Below, in pieces: positions 11,950-22,534 of a stretch of 64,000 nucleotides of DNA. The stretch lies in assembly GCA_015680905.1 (NCBI GenBank), contig CM027377.1:38402501-38466500 (forward strand). The letters run 5' to 3'. Source of the stretch: Coptis chinensis (lineage: Eukaryota > Streptophyta > Magnoliopsida > Ranunculales > Ranunculaceae). The stretch's first letter is position 1. Every line of letters begins with the position of its first letter. The translations under genes and the position numbers were made by a program. The notes beneath the pieces are model-generated. The model worked only from the letters and a program-made list of their open reading frames with translations, had not been told where the DNA came from and made no database searches.

Positions 11950-12738
11950 AAACCCAAAAAAAAAAATTATTACAAGTGTGTCATTGGTCCCAAAAAATTG
12001 AATTAGAAAACCCCAAACTTAAACGACCCGTCTAGGTCGTTCATTATGCAAACCCAACAATATGGTCACACCGTTTGGACTAAGTCTCCAACGATATGGC
12101 CATATCGTTTCCCAAACGACTTGGCACCGTTTGGGACTTAGTCAACGATATTGCCCACACGGCATTTCTCTAGAGAAAAATATAACTTTATATTTTTTCA
12201 AAGTTCAAATCCCAAACGGTGTGGCCATATCGTTGGGGACTTAGTCCAAACGGTGTGACCATATATATCGTTGGAGACTTAGTCCAAACGGTGTAACATT
12301 TGAACTTTGAAAAAATATAAAGTTCTGTTTCTTTGCCTCTTGACTGGTGTGGGCACATCGTTTGGACTAAGTCCCAAACGGTGTGGCATTTGAACTTTGA
12401 AAAAATATAAAGTTTTGTTTCTTTGCCTCTTGACCGGTGTGGGCACATCGTTTGGACTAAGTCCCAAACGGTGTGGCCAAGTCGTTTGGGACTTAGTCCA
12501 AACGGTGTGGCCAAGTCGTTTGGGACTTAGTCTAAATGATGTGGTCATATCGTTGGAGACTTAGTTCAAACGATGTGGCCATATCATTGGGTTTTGATAA
12601 TGAACAACAACCTACCGATTCGTTTAAGCTTGGGGTTTCGAAATTATTTTTGGGACCACCAATACACTTGAATAATTGTTTTTTGGACTTTTTGGGACCA
12701 ATGACACACTTGTAATAATTGTCTTTTTTTTGGGGTTC
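11950..12738. mobile_element. fold-back element built of inverted and tandem repeats
   Basis: The outer arms are inverted: the left arm reads AACCC, an A-run, then TTATTACAAGTGTGTCATTG; the reverse complement of the right arm gives the same order, and both continue into CCCCAA(A/G)CTTAAACGA. Between the arms the motif GTTTGGACTAAGTC occurs many times in both orientations (for example near 12073, 12236, 12274, 12360, 12448 and 12488). Two 90-bp units at about 12296-12385 and 12387-12475 are near-identical. Open frames here only translate these repeats. No convincing target duplication was found. The layout resembles fold-back or long-TIR Mutator-like elements. Confidence 0.7.
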
Positions 12739-14180
12739 ATCAATAACAAATACCTAGAAGAAATGATTGAAAGAAATCGACCTGATCATAAGAGGGAGAG
12801 CAAATTAAAGTGACATTTGTAATGACGAATCTGAAATTTTTGGTAAGGAAACAATTGCAACAATGAAGAATATAAAACAAAGTTTAAAAGGTAATTTTAA
12901 AAGGCATATAAAGAATTAAAGAGTAAGGGGTAATATTTACCATTTTCGAGTGCATCGCTCAAAAGTAGAGAAGAAGAAAAAAAAAACATGAAGAAGTGGC
13001 GTTTGGAAAAAAAAAAAAGTTGTAATAACTAATAAGTTGGTGAAAAAGTGTTTATCTTTTGAAAGAGCTGAGAGGTGCCTTTTCAGAGTGATATTTTTGG
13101 AGAATATATGTAATAAGTTCGGTGAAATATTAGGCGTATAATTTTATAACCAAACTTGTTGAACCAAAAAGCGGTTATTCTGAGGAGTTAAACTTTCTTA
13201 TTATAATAGATAATTATATTCGTAGTTTGATTCATCTTTCAAAAAATTATTACTCTCACCTTTTTTCTCGATTTAAATTAGTTGAATTCATTATTTCTTG
13301 ATAGTTTAAGAGTGAAACGAACTTTTACTAGATCTATATTACTTGATAAAGTTGATAGTATAAAGAGATAGTAGAGTATTGATCTAAACACATCAGGTAT
13401 TAGTGTTTATGCATTGATATTGGATTGAACGTTAGTCCACCGATTTTTTATGCCATTGAAGTTCATTGCGTTCGGTCCCTCTTCATAGATTTGCATGAAA
13501 TGCATTTAGAGTTAACCCTATTCCAAAATTCGTTTTACTTTTGCTAATTTCTCACTACACCATCTTGACCAACTAGCCAACCATTGTTTGGTTTAGTTGG
13601 ATATATATTCTTTAATTGTCCATGAAATCCCTCTAAACTTGGATCTTTGTTATTCACTAATCACTAGTCACTGTGGTTTAGTTGAGAATTAAGGAGTGGA
13701 AAGTAGAGAGTTTGTAAGAGTAGAGAGTAGAAGTGAGTATAACAATATAGAGTGCATGAAATTATAGTGAAAAACTGCGTGGGCATGAAATTTAAGCGCA
13801 TCCTGTTTTCTAAAAACTGCTCAAAGAAGCCCACAGAGGAGTACATTCATAGCTTAAGCAGTGTTCGAAATGCTGCGCAGTTTTTGGAAAACCGCATTGT
13901 ACATTTGGTGTTTAGTTTGCTGATTTTTTGATATTGATATGAATTGGTGTCTCCACTAAAGAAGATTTTTAACCAAATTTTCAAAAATCTAGTGTTTGCA
14001 TATGGATTGGTGTCTCCATTTAGCTCGGACTTAAATACCTGATTTTGGTGAATGACCCGTCCACTCTACTAAGCCCACAACAGTTCGGGCTGCCCAAACT
14101 GAGTATCGTTCAGACTCCAAAACCCAATTACAAAGTGCCACGTAGCTAAGTACAATAGCCAAAGAACCAATAAGAACAAA
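12739..14180. other. spacer before the LTI65-like promoter
   Basis: AT-rich spacer of about 1.4 kb. No gene, RNA or element is recognised, and the short open frames show no domain. Confidence 0.4.
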
Positions 14181-14181
14181 C

Positions 14182-14448
14182 CACGTGTCGTGCTGCACTG
14201 GTCGACAAAATTCTTACCGACATGAGGTAATGAAGAGCAAAATCTATTTTTTCTTCAATGGCCGGTACCGACACCATTACATAGGGCCACGTGTCGCACT
14301 TAGTCGATGTCGGCCTTACCTTAGAAAAGAGACACGTATTAAACTTAAAAATTACACGTGTCCGAATAAGTACTTTTTTTTTTGTCGATAAATGTCCGAA
14401 TGAATGACTGGAACCTTTATGGGACAAGAGCTCATTCTCGCATATAAA
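14182..14448 (+). promoter_or_regulatory. ABRE/DRE stress promoter of the LTI65-like gene
   Basis: Three copies of the G-box/ABRE CACGTGTC lie at 14182-14189, 14288-14295 and 14355-14362. DRE/CRT sites lie at 14215-14223 (TACCGACAT, the classic RD29A form), 14267-14272 (ACCGAC) and, on the other strand, 14309-14314 (GCCGAC). A TATA box (TATAAA) is at 14443-14448, about 117 bp before the start codon. ABRE plus DRE is the known arrangement bound by AREB/ABF and DREB/CBF factors in RD29 genes. Regulation by ABA, drought and cold is inferred from these sites. Confidence 0.85.
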
Positions 14449-14564
14449 ACCTCTCAAGTTTATCTCAATTCTTCACAAAAAAAAAACTAAGAGCACATTC
14501 TATATAGACTACAAAGTTTATCAAACTAAGAAACTTCAGTCTGCAAATTTTTTTTGAACTCAGT

Positions 14565-17500
14565 ATGGATCCACAGACGACACGTGTAGGACTTCACCCT
14601 GGTAATAGCCCTGCCAACTCTTCATGTTTTATGAACGTACTTTATTTTTCGTTCTTGTTTTGATTTTCTGTTTGGTATATGTTTATGTAGCTGAAGGTGA
14701 TCAAGGTGAACACCATGAGAAGAAATCAGTAATGAACAGAGTGAAGGCCAGGGCAATGAAGATTAAGGACACACTTGTTACTAAAACACATGGTTATGGT
14801 CAAGGTCATGATCAACATGAAAACGATGATGATCATGAGCTTGATGGGGAAGTTGAAAATGACTACGAAAAACTTGTTCAAGACCCAGAAGTCCATGGTG
14901 CACCAAGTAAGCTTCTTTTAGTAAAGTCACCAACTCATAGGAGTCAAATTGAACGTCATGAGTGTTACCGTACCGTACCATCTGCTTTCGAACAAAAAGA
15001 CTCCAAGTCATGCCCACCACACTATGTGCCACATTTAATTAATTTTTCTAGCTTTTTTTTTATTGGAGCAAATTCTGGTTTGATATTGATTGTTGTGTTG
15101 AACTGAATAAAGTGAATCAGGTAGTGGGAAGTGGTAAATTAATTATCACCAAAACTTGTGAAAATATAAACTGTAGTACTCATTGACTCTATTAAATCTA
15201 GGGGATCTTTGATATTAAAGTTGACTAACGACTATTTTTGATAGAGATAGTTCTACATTTTTTATTTACATATTACAATGAGTTAACCTCGAATCATGGA
15301 ATTTGGAAACCATTAAATTTTGGTAATTGAGAGTTGATTGAGAAAAAGCAGTTTTCATATAATTAATTGTTGTATACTTGCATAATTTGCTATAAATGCT
15401 CTTTAAATTTCAGTACACGAGTCAGTGCCTGCGAAAAACGGAACCACTGAACACGACGAGCATCCAAAGCAATCCGGAGTCAAATCTCCCTCGGGTGAGG
15501 ACTTTGGTGCATCAAAACAACGACATCAAGAGCCAGGAAATTACCAAACTTCGGTTCCCAACTTAGGAGCAGGTAATTCACATTGTCCTTGAAGATTGAT
15601 AAATGGCTTTTTTCCATGCAACTGTTGTACTATTTGATGGAAATGCGCTTCAACTTTACAGTACACGAGTCAGTGCCTGCGAGAAACGGAACCAATGAAC
15701 ACGACGAGCATCCAAAGCAACCAGGAGTCAATAAATCTCCCTTCGGTGAGGATTTTGGTGCACCAAAACAACGACATCAAGAGCCAGCAAATGACCAAAC
15801 TTCTGTTCCCAGCTTAGGAGCAGGTAATTCACATTGTCCTTGAATATTGAGAAATGCCTTTTTTCCATGCAACTGTTGTACTATTTGAATATTTGATGGA
15901 AATGCGCTTCAACTTTACAGTACACGAGTCAGTGCCTGCGAGAAACGTAACCAATGAACACGACGAGCATCCGAAGCAATCCGGAGTCAATAAATCTCCC
16001 TTGGGTGAGGACTTTGGTGCACCAAAACAACAACAATCTGGAGTCGATAAATCTCCCTTGGGTGAGGACTTTGGTGCACCAAAACAACAACATCAAGAGC
16101 CAGCAAATTACCAAACTTCTGTTCCCAGCTTAGGAGCAGGTAATTCACATTGTCCTTGAAGATTGAGAAATGCCTTTTTTCCATGCAACTGTTGTACTAT
16201 TTGAATATTTGATGGAAATGCGCTTCAACTTTACAGTACACGAGTCAGTGCCTGCGAGAAACGTAACCAATGAACACGACGAGCATCCGAAGCAATCCGG
16301 AGTCAATAAATCTCCCTTGGGTGAGGACTTTGGTGCACCAAAACAACAACAATCTGGAGTCGATAAATCTCCCTTGGGTGAGGACTTTGGTGCACCAAAA
16401 CAACAACATCAAGAGCCAGCAAATTACCAAACTTCTGTTCCCAGCTTAGGAGCAGGTAATTCACATTGTCCTTGAAGATTGAGAAATGGCTTTTTTCCAT
16501 GCAACTGTTGTACTATTTGATGGAAATGCGCTTCAACTTTACAGTACACGAGTCAGTGCCTGCGAGAAACGTAACCAATGAACAGGACGATCATCCAAAG
16601 CAATCCGGTGTCAATAAATCTCCCTTGGGTGAGGACTTTGGTGCACCAAAACAACGACATCAAGAGCCAGCAAATGACCAAACTTCGGTTCCCAGCTCAG
16701 GAGCAGGTAATTCACATTGTCCTTGAAGATTGAGAAATGGCTTTTTTCCATGTAACTGTTGTATTATTTGATGGAAATGCACTTCAACTTTACAGTACAC
16801 GAGTCAGCGGCAGCAGCGAGAAACAGAACCACAGGCCAAGGCCATGATATGCAACCAAAGCAAACTGAGGTTAACTTGGGTGGAAAATCACCGTTTGAGG
16901 AGTTAACTGAACCAAAACGACGACATGAAGAGCCAGCAAATTACGAAACTAGAGTTCCTGATCTTGGGGCAGGTAATTTGCATTGTGCATTAGCCTGGTA
17001 CTATTAGCTAACCAATATACACTTAATAACACCAACCTTTGTGAACCACCAGAAACTGGAAGTCACGATCAGTTCTCTTCAACTCCAAGTGCAGATTTCA
17101 GTTCCGATAAAACAAATACTACTGCAGAAAACACTATACCAGTCCCAAAAGGCTACGATGCTTCCGAGTCCGATGAAAATCGTCTAGAAAACATGAACGG
17201 AGATCAGCCAGAAAACATGAACATGAACGTAGATCAGCCTAACCAAGGTGGCTACACAGACAAGATGCCATCAGTAAACTCGGCAATTGCCGATAAAGCT
17301 CTTTTGGCAAAAAACGTTGTGGCATCTAAGATTGGGTATGGTGATAAAACAGATGACAAAACTGCAGGAGCCCAAACTGACAGAGGAGAAAATGTGCCAT
17401 CTGCCGAGTCTGTTGAAGAGCCCACAACACAGCAAAGCAGCTACACGGAGAAGATCTCTTCAGCAGCAGTCTCGGCGAAAAATATGGCAGCTTCCAAGCT

Positions 17501-18457
17501 TGGATATGGTGGCAGTCCTGATTCTGCCTCGTCTACCGGAGCTGAATTAAATAAAGGTGGAGAGAATGCACCAGTATATGGTAAAGAAGCTGGGGTTGGG
17601 AGTGCAGTTATTTCCAAGATCCCTGGTATAGGTATGATTACCCAAAAAAACACAGATGAAGGTATTGGTGCTGACACCGATATGGGTACTGGTTCTCAGG
17701 TTGACACAGGAAGGGGTGTTGGAGAGACAGATGAAGGTATTGGTGCTGACACCGATATGGGTACTGGTTCTCAGGTTGACAAAGGAAGGGGTGTTGGAGA
17801 GACAGATAAAGGAGTTGCTTCAGTTAAGGGGTATATTGCAGAGAAGTTGAAACCTGGTGAAGAAGATAAAGCACTTTCTGAAGTTATATCTGGTGCATTC
17901 CATAAGCCGAAAGTGGTTGTGGACAGTGATGAGAAGAAGGCAATGGGTCAGGGTGTTTCAGATGCTTTTCACAAGCGTAACAGTGAAGAAGAAATGGATA
18001 GAGAGAACAAGCCTATGGGTAAGGTGACTGAATCAGAGAAGGTGGCTGACCGGTTGGGTAGTTCAGAGAGTGAAAAGGGGGGTCATGTTTCTGGTAATGA
18101 TAGCCCTGGAAAAGGTGTGGTGGACAAGTTCAAAGGAGCATTCACTTCTTGGTTTGGAAAAGGTGGTGAAACAAATCCTTCTCAAGCTTTTAACGACACC
18201 AATACATCTCAAGGTATGTTTAATCCATTTGATTTGACCCAAACATTTGCGGTGCCATTCTAAATATTTTGATTTTGTATGTTAACTTGTTTAGTGTTGT
18301 GAATTTGATTACAGGTGCAACGGGAGATCAGGGTATCTCAGGTGCAGAACAAAATGTGGGGGAGAATAGGCTTCAAGAAGGCCCAATGGGAGATCAGGGC
18401 ATCCCAGGTGCAGAACAGAATGTGGGGCAGAAGAGGCTTCAAGAATCGATAAATTAG
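14565..18457 (+). CDS. RD29B/LTI65-like (CAP160 family) stress protein with duplicated exons
   Basis: Ten exons: 14565-14601, 14691-14906, 15414-15572, 15662-15823, 15921-16139, 16237-16455, 16545-16706, 16796-16972, 17053-18213 and 18315-18457. All junctions are GT-AG and phase 1, giving 884 residues. Exon 2 has the family start (EHHEKKSVMNRVKARAMKIK, a His/Asp-rich stretch, QDPEVHGAP). Exons 3-8 are repeats of a unit starting VHESVPARN and containing GEDFGAPKQ. Exon 9 has CAP160-type repeats (YTDKMPS, AKNVVASKIGYG and YTEKISS, AKNMAASKLGYG) and the conserved VKGYIAEKLKPGEEDKALSEVIS. A 25-residue unit is duplicated at 17652-17801. Exon 10 repeats GDQGI(S/P)GAEQNVG. The protein is hydrophilic, Gly/Asp/Glu/Lys-rich and probably disordered. 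Family members respond to cold, drought and ABA; their biochemical role is unclear. A polyadenylation-like AATAAA is at 18646-18651. Confidence 0.9.
15414..16972 (+). repeat. array of six tandemly duplicated exon-intron units
   Basis: Exon starts at 15414, 15662, 15921, 16237, 16545 and 16796 give periods of 248, 259, 316, 308 and 251 bp. Exon lengths are 159, 162, 219, 219, 162 and 177 bp, all multiples of three and flanked by phase-1 introns. The short introns (80-97 bp) are repeated too, sharing GTAATTCACATTGTCC at the donor and CTTCAACTTTACAG at the acceptor. Units 5 and 6 (from 15921 and 16237) appear identical over the whole exon. The outer units are the most diverged. Confidence 0.92.
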
Positions 18458-19980
18458 TGGAAGACGATAAAATGGTTCTGAGAACGAAGGTCTCATAAAT
18501 AATAGTTAGACAAGATGTTCTCTTTAATTTTTGTTGTGCCTTTATTGAATGTATGTTGGAACCTATTGCTGTAAACCTATGTATTTAAATATGCGCTCGC
18601 ATACTCTTTTAAGTAATTTGATCGAACTGTGTGTTGTTCAAATGTAATAAAATGTTTGTTACTGCAATTTGACGGGATTTTGTTTTTCTGTCTTCCAAGT
18701 CTCTTTAGGTTTTAACGATTACCGAGTTTAGGTTTCTTTCAAGTATCAGTAGTTTCTCGTCAAATTTGTTTTTTCCATAAAAGGGTGCAATTTGTCAAAT
18801 CAAAACTCACAGATAAAATTGTGCAAGTGTTGAGAAACCTATGTGAACTTGCACTTTTACATTGTTTGATCTGACCAAAGTCCACTTCACTTTTGGCGAT
18901 CGGTGCTGTTTCTACATTACGAGGGTTTCAAGCATATAGTTGTTAAACAAGTATGCAAACCGTGCTTTAAACTCGTCGCTCTAATATTTCTCAGATAGTA
19001 TGATTTTTGTCGCTCTAACCTATGTCTCCGATAGTATGATTTTTTGAATTTTAGTTTTAATCTAAAAAATAATATAAAAATATTAGGAGGGATTGAATAT
19101 AATTTCAGTAATGTGAAGGAGGTTTTTTAAATTATTTTAAATAATATGAAATTAATTTTAATTTCAGTAAAGTGGGGGAGTTTTTTGCAAATTGTTTAAA
19201 AAGAAAAGAATTGATTAGAAATTTAAAATAATTAAGGGAGGTGGTTTTAAAATCTTAAAATAGAGAGATTGGAAATACACTGTTCGGTTGAGAAGTGGGA
19301 CTCCTAAAGACCCGGCTATCATAGACCCGGCTATCATATAGTGTAGAGATGTGTACATGGTCCACAGTTATCATGCAATGACAGCGGTTTTGAGCTTTTA
19401 CGTACAGGGTATCTTTAAAACCCATTTTAGGTGGTGGTGACGTGGAGGGCTAAATATTGTCTAGATTTAAGACATTGTGTTTTCAACACTAGCTGCTCCT
19501 TCGTATTTTGCAATGCAGCTTCAGCTTCAGGATATTATCTCAACTATGGCAGCTACATCCAATCCCACGTTTAAAAGCCATTAAAAGGTCTGTTTTCCAC
19601 TGCCGACATGATAAAAGGAAGCTTTTTATGAAGTTCTCAGACTATACAAAGATTCCTTTGGTTAGGTCGTATTTATAAATGCATACAGGTTTTACATTAC
19701 ATACAGATAGCTAAGAGTTGCAGCAGTAAAACTGAACTTGAAATTAATTGATATACTTAACAGGTTAAAAGAACAATTGATGTGGTCAAAATCGGGCTTA
19801 ACCTAACATGAAGTTTAGCTTCTTCGTTCTCTATACCTGAAAAATAACTAAACACAAGAAACCTGGGACTTTCACTTTCATCGCCCTTAAACTGTACAAA
19901 AACATTTCACATCAATTGCAAGCGTGGCGATAATTTCACACCACATAAAGATATATAGTAACAGTACAGAAAAGATAACC
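18458..19980. other. spacer between LTI65-like and RPC9
   Basis: The LTI65-like 3' untranslated region runs to about 18660. Beyond that the AT-rich sequence holds no recognised gene or element. A short direct repeat (AGACCCGGCTATCAT twice) is at about 19307-19338. Confidence 0.4.
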
Positions 19981-21688
19981 TTATAGAGTAAGCACTGAGT
20001 CCTGATCCCCAACAGTTTCTACAGTCTCCTCATCTGTCCCTCCAGGCTTTGTTGAAGAGGGCAACACCGCTTCCATTGCTTCCTGATCAGCAACATCTTC
20101 CGTAGGATCCTCATCTATCCCTTCAGGTTTCCCTGGAGCAGGCAACATCTCAATTATCATTTTCACCAAAGCTTCATCTTCATTGCCCATACGTTGTTCA
20201 CAGTTTTCTACAATCTGCCAGCAAGGACACAAACATATCAGAAATTTTATATGAAGACAGGGAAGGATCACAAACTCAGTGAAAGTAAGCTTCCCACATG
20301 GCTGAACACATGTAGTACACACACACACAACAACAACAACAACAATAGGGATATGGTGATTTGAAATCTTCTATTTCATAAAGGACAAATTCTGATTCGA
20401 AGGATTTATTACTTGGAGAAATTACATACCAGACTATCTCTCCTATTAAATACCCTAATTTATCAACATGAAAAACCTGGTTCAATTGAATGTCTCCTAA
20501 TTGGGCTATGATATAAAAAGACTTATCAAACTCTTCAGCTTTTCAATTCTTGTTATATTTTCATGTCAGTCTCAGTAGGAATGGCAATCAAGTTAGTACT
20601 ATGTCTAAATCTATGGAACATGTACTCTCTGTTAAATTTTTAGCAACTGCAATGGCCCTGCTTATATCCAGATCCTAACTGGTAAAATACAATATGACCT
20701 TACAATCAGATGCTTATGATGATAAACAGTCAAGCACCATTAGGAATCACTAATTAAGACTCTCACTTTGGCTACTTGAAACAGGACAAACAGCACTTTT
20801 TTATATAAGCTGCAGGTCATCAGGATTTTCTGGCCAATAGCCCAATACAATGAATAGCTACAGATAGAGTATGCTCAGCAAGTCCAAATAACATAAGTTT
20901 CACCACACTCGTGTAGACAAACTTGGATCTATGAACAACTAAATTCCAAGTAACAACAATTTGAACAAAAAGTGATGGCGGTTTGCTGACCTAATAACAA
21001 AGAAAGCAACACCTTAGAACTTGACTTTTCCCCCAAGTTTATAGGAGTAAGTGGTAACTTTTGAAAAAAATCAATTGAAGTGAACGGTGAATTAGAAGTG
21101 GTCTATGTTGGACTTGAGCAACGGTGAATCAGCATATGTGGTAGCATTATGAAAATTGTCTTAGTCCATAATATTGCAAAACAATAACACACTAACAAAT
21201 ATGACAAAAAGAAAAGAAACTTGCACACTATCGGAATAAGCTTACCGAGTCGATTTCAGCAGCAGAAGAAGGTCTGATATTAATAAGATTAAGTTTCTCA
21301 GCTTTTGCAAGATCAAATTTTGCGCAACTTGTCAAAAACTCATCAATACTTTCTCTTGTTTGATTGCGAGCAGCACTTTGAACCAAATAATCATAAACCT
21401 AACATGAAAAACCATTCAAACAAACTTAATTAACAACAGAATCACAAAAAAAAACAACTCTTATTACTACTAAAACACACCTGGAACTCAGATGGAGCTA
21501 CATTGGCAATAACTCGAGTGGGGTCCGTTGATGCGCCTCTAAATCGTAAAAAATCAAGAACTTCGAAATTTGTAAGTGCCCCGGCATTGGTTTGCAATCT
21601 ACATGTATGTGTAGATGAAACTTTGAGAATTAAGCAAACATATTAAACCACAGTGAAAGTGTGCGAAATTAGGAACATACATCTTCAT
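19981..21688 (-). CDS. RPC9: DNA-directed RNA polymerase III subunit RPC9 (CRCP/Rpb4-like)
   Basis: Four exons on the minus strand, 21681-21688, 21481-21598, 21246-21398 and 19981-20214, join in frame to 170 residues with GT-AG introns. The protein begins MKILQTNAGALTNFEVLDFL and contains VYDYLVQSAARNQTRESIDEF, LAKAEKLNLINIRPSSAAEI and IVENCEQRMGNEDEALVKMI, the plant form of the Rpb4/RPC9 (HRDC-like) domain. RPC9 pairs with RPC8 in the stalk of nuclear Pol III, which transcribes tRNA and 5S rRNA genes. The last 50 residues form an acidic tail with two similar blocks (LPAPGKPEGIDED and LPSSTKPGGTDEE). The first exon is only 8 nt; it was chosen because it supplies ATG, a good donor and the right phase. 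Intron 3 is about 1.0 kb. Confidence 0.9.
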
Positions 21689-22534
21689 AATAGCTTGTAA
21701 TAAGGAGATTGAATATTTCCAAGGACTAATGCAGAGTTAAACATCGAGTCAACATGTTGTAGCCTGTTACCTAAAATCCATAACAAAAAACCAAACTAGA
21801 GTGTTATCGAGCTATACCAGTATACCTTAAAAATTAAGTAAACCCGAGAATCCACAGTCCGCACCGCTTTGTTTGATACCCAAGCCCATGGAGCCTTGTT
21901 TGATTCTCTAATGCCCAAGCCCAAACAGTTCTTTTATCAATTGAGCGGAGTGAACGTTCTGGGCCAAAATTTCATCTGGTTGGTTTATATCTGTCCTTAT
22001 CTCTTCTCTTCGTCTCCACTAGACCGTATTAAAATTTTCACTCCGACCTAGCGTAGGGACCACGCACCGAGTGGAATCTTTTTTTACTATTTGCAAAGTA
22101 AAAAAATATATAAAGTTCGCTTAAGACTAGATAACGTGAGCAGAGGTGGAGAAGAGAGAGGGAGAGATGGGTTTGTAGTGGGGAGAGAGAGTTGAATTTG
22201 GTTGAGAACGGAGGAGGGAGAGGGAAAGGGAGAAATTGCTCGAGAACGAGAATAGACAGAAACCAACCAAAATACTTTTTGGGCCACATACCCCTGTCGG
22301 CCTAGAAAGTTCGCTCTGCTAACTTGAAAAACGCAAAGTCCACGCAAAGTCCATAAGCCCGGTGGGTCTATAAAAAAAAGGTCCAAAACCCAATCCATCA
22401 ACACACAAATCGCTCTCACTGACTCACGTGGGGACGTGCCTCTAGTCTTCTTCTTCTTTTCACTCTACTTGTTCCGGCTTCTCTCTATTTTCGTACATTA
22501 TTTACCCAAATAGGCCGCCCATAAATTCGTAATT
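21689..22534. promoter_or_regulatory. divergent intergenic region between RPC9 and TAD1
   Basis: The two start codons lie 846 bp apart on opposite strands, so this stretch must hold both promoters. It contains a GA-rich block at about 22140-22235. No TATA box is assigned with confidence. Open frames across the block reflect the purine bias and are not supported. Confidence 0.6.

Noticed and set aside
12188..12548. Open frames of 89-108 residues on the minus strand
   Set aside because: They only translate the repeated CAAACGG and GACTTAGTC words of the fold-back element.
11895..12749. CAATAACAA direct repeats as a 9-bp target of the fold-back element
   Set aside because: The left copy lies about 50 bp outside the inverted arm, and the intervening bases do not match the other end.
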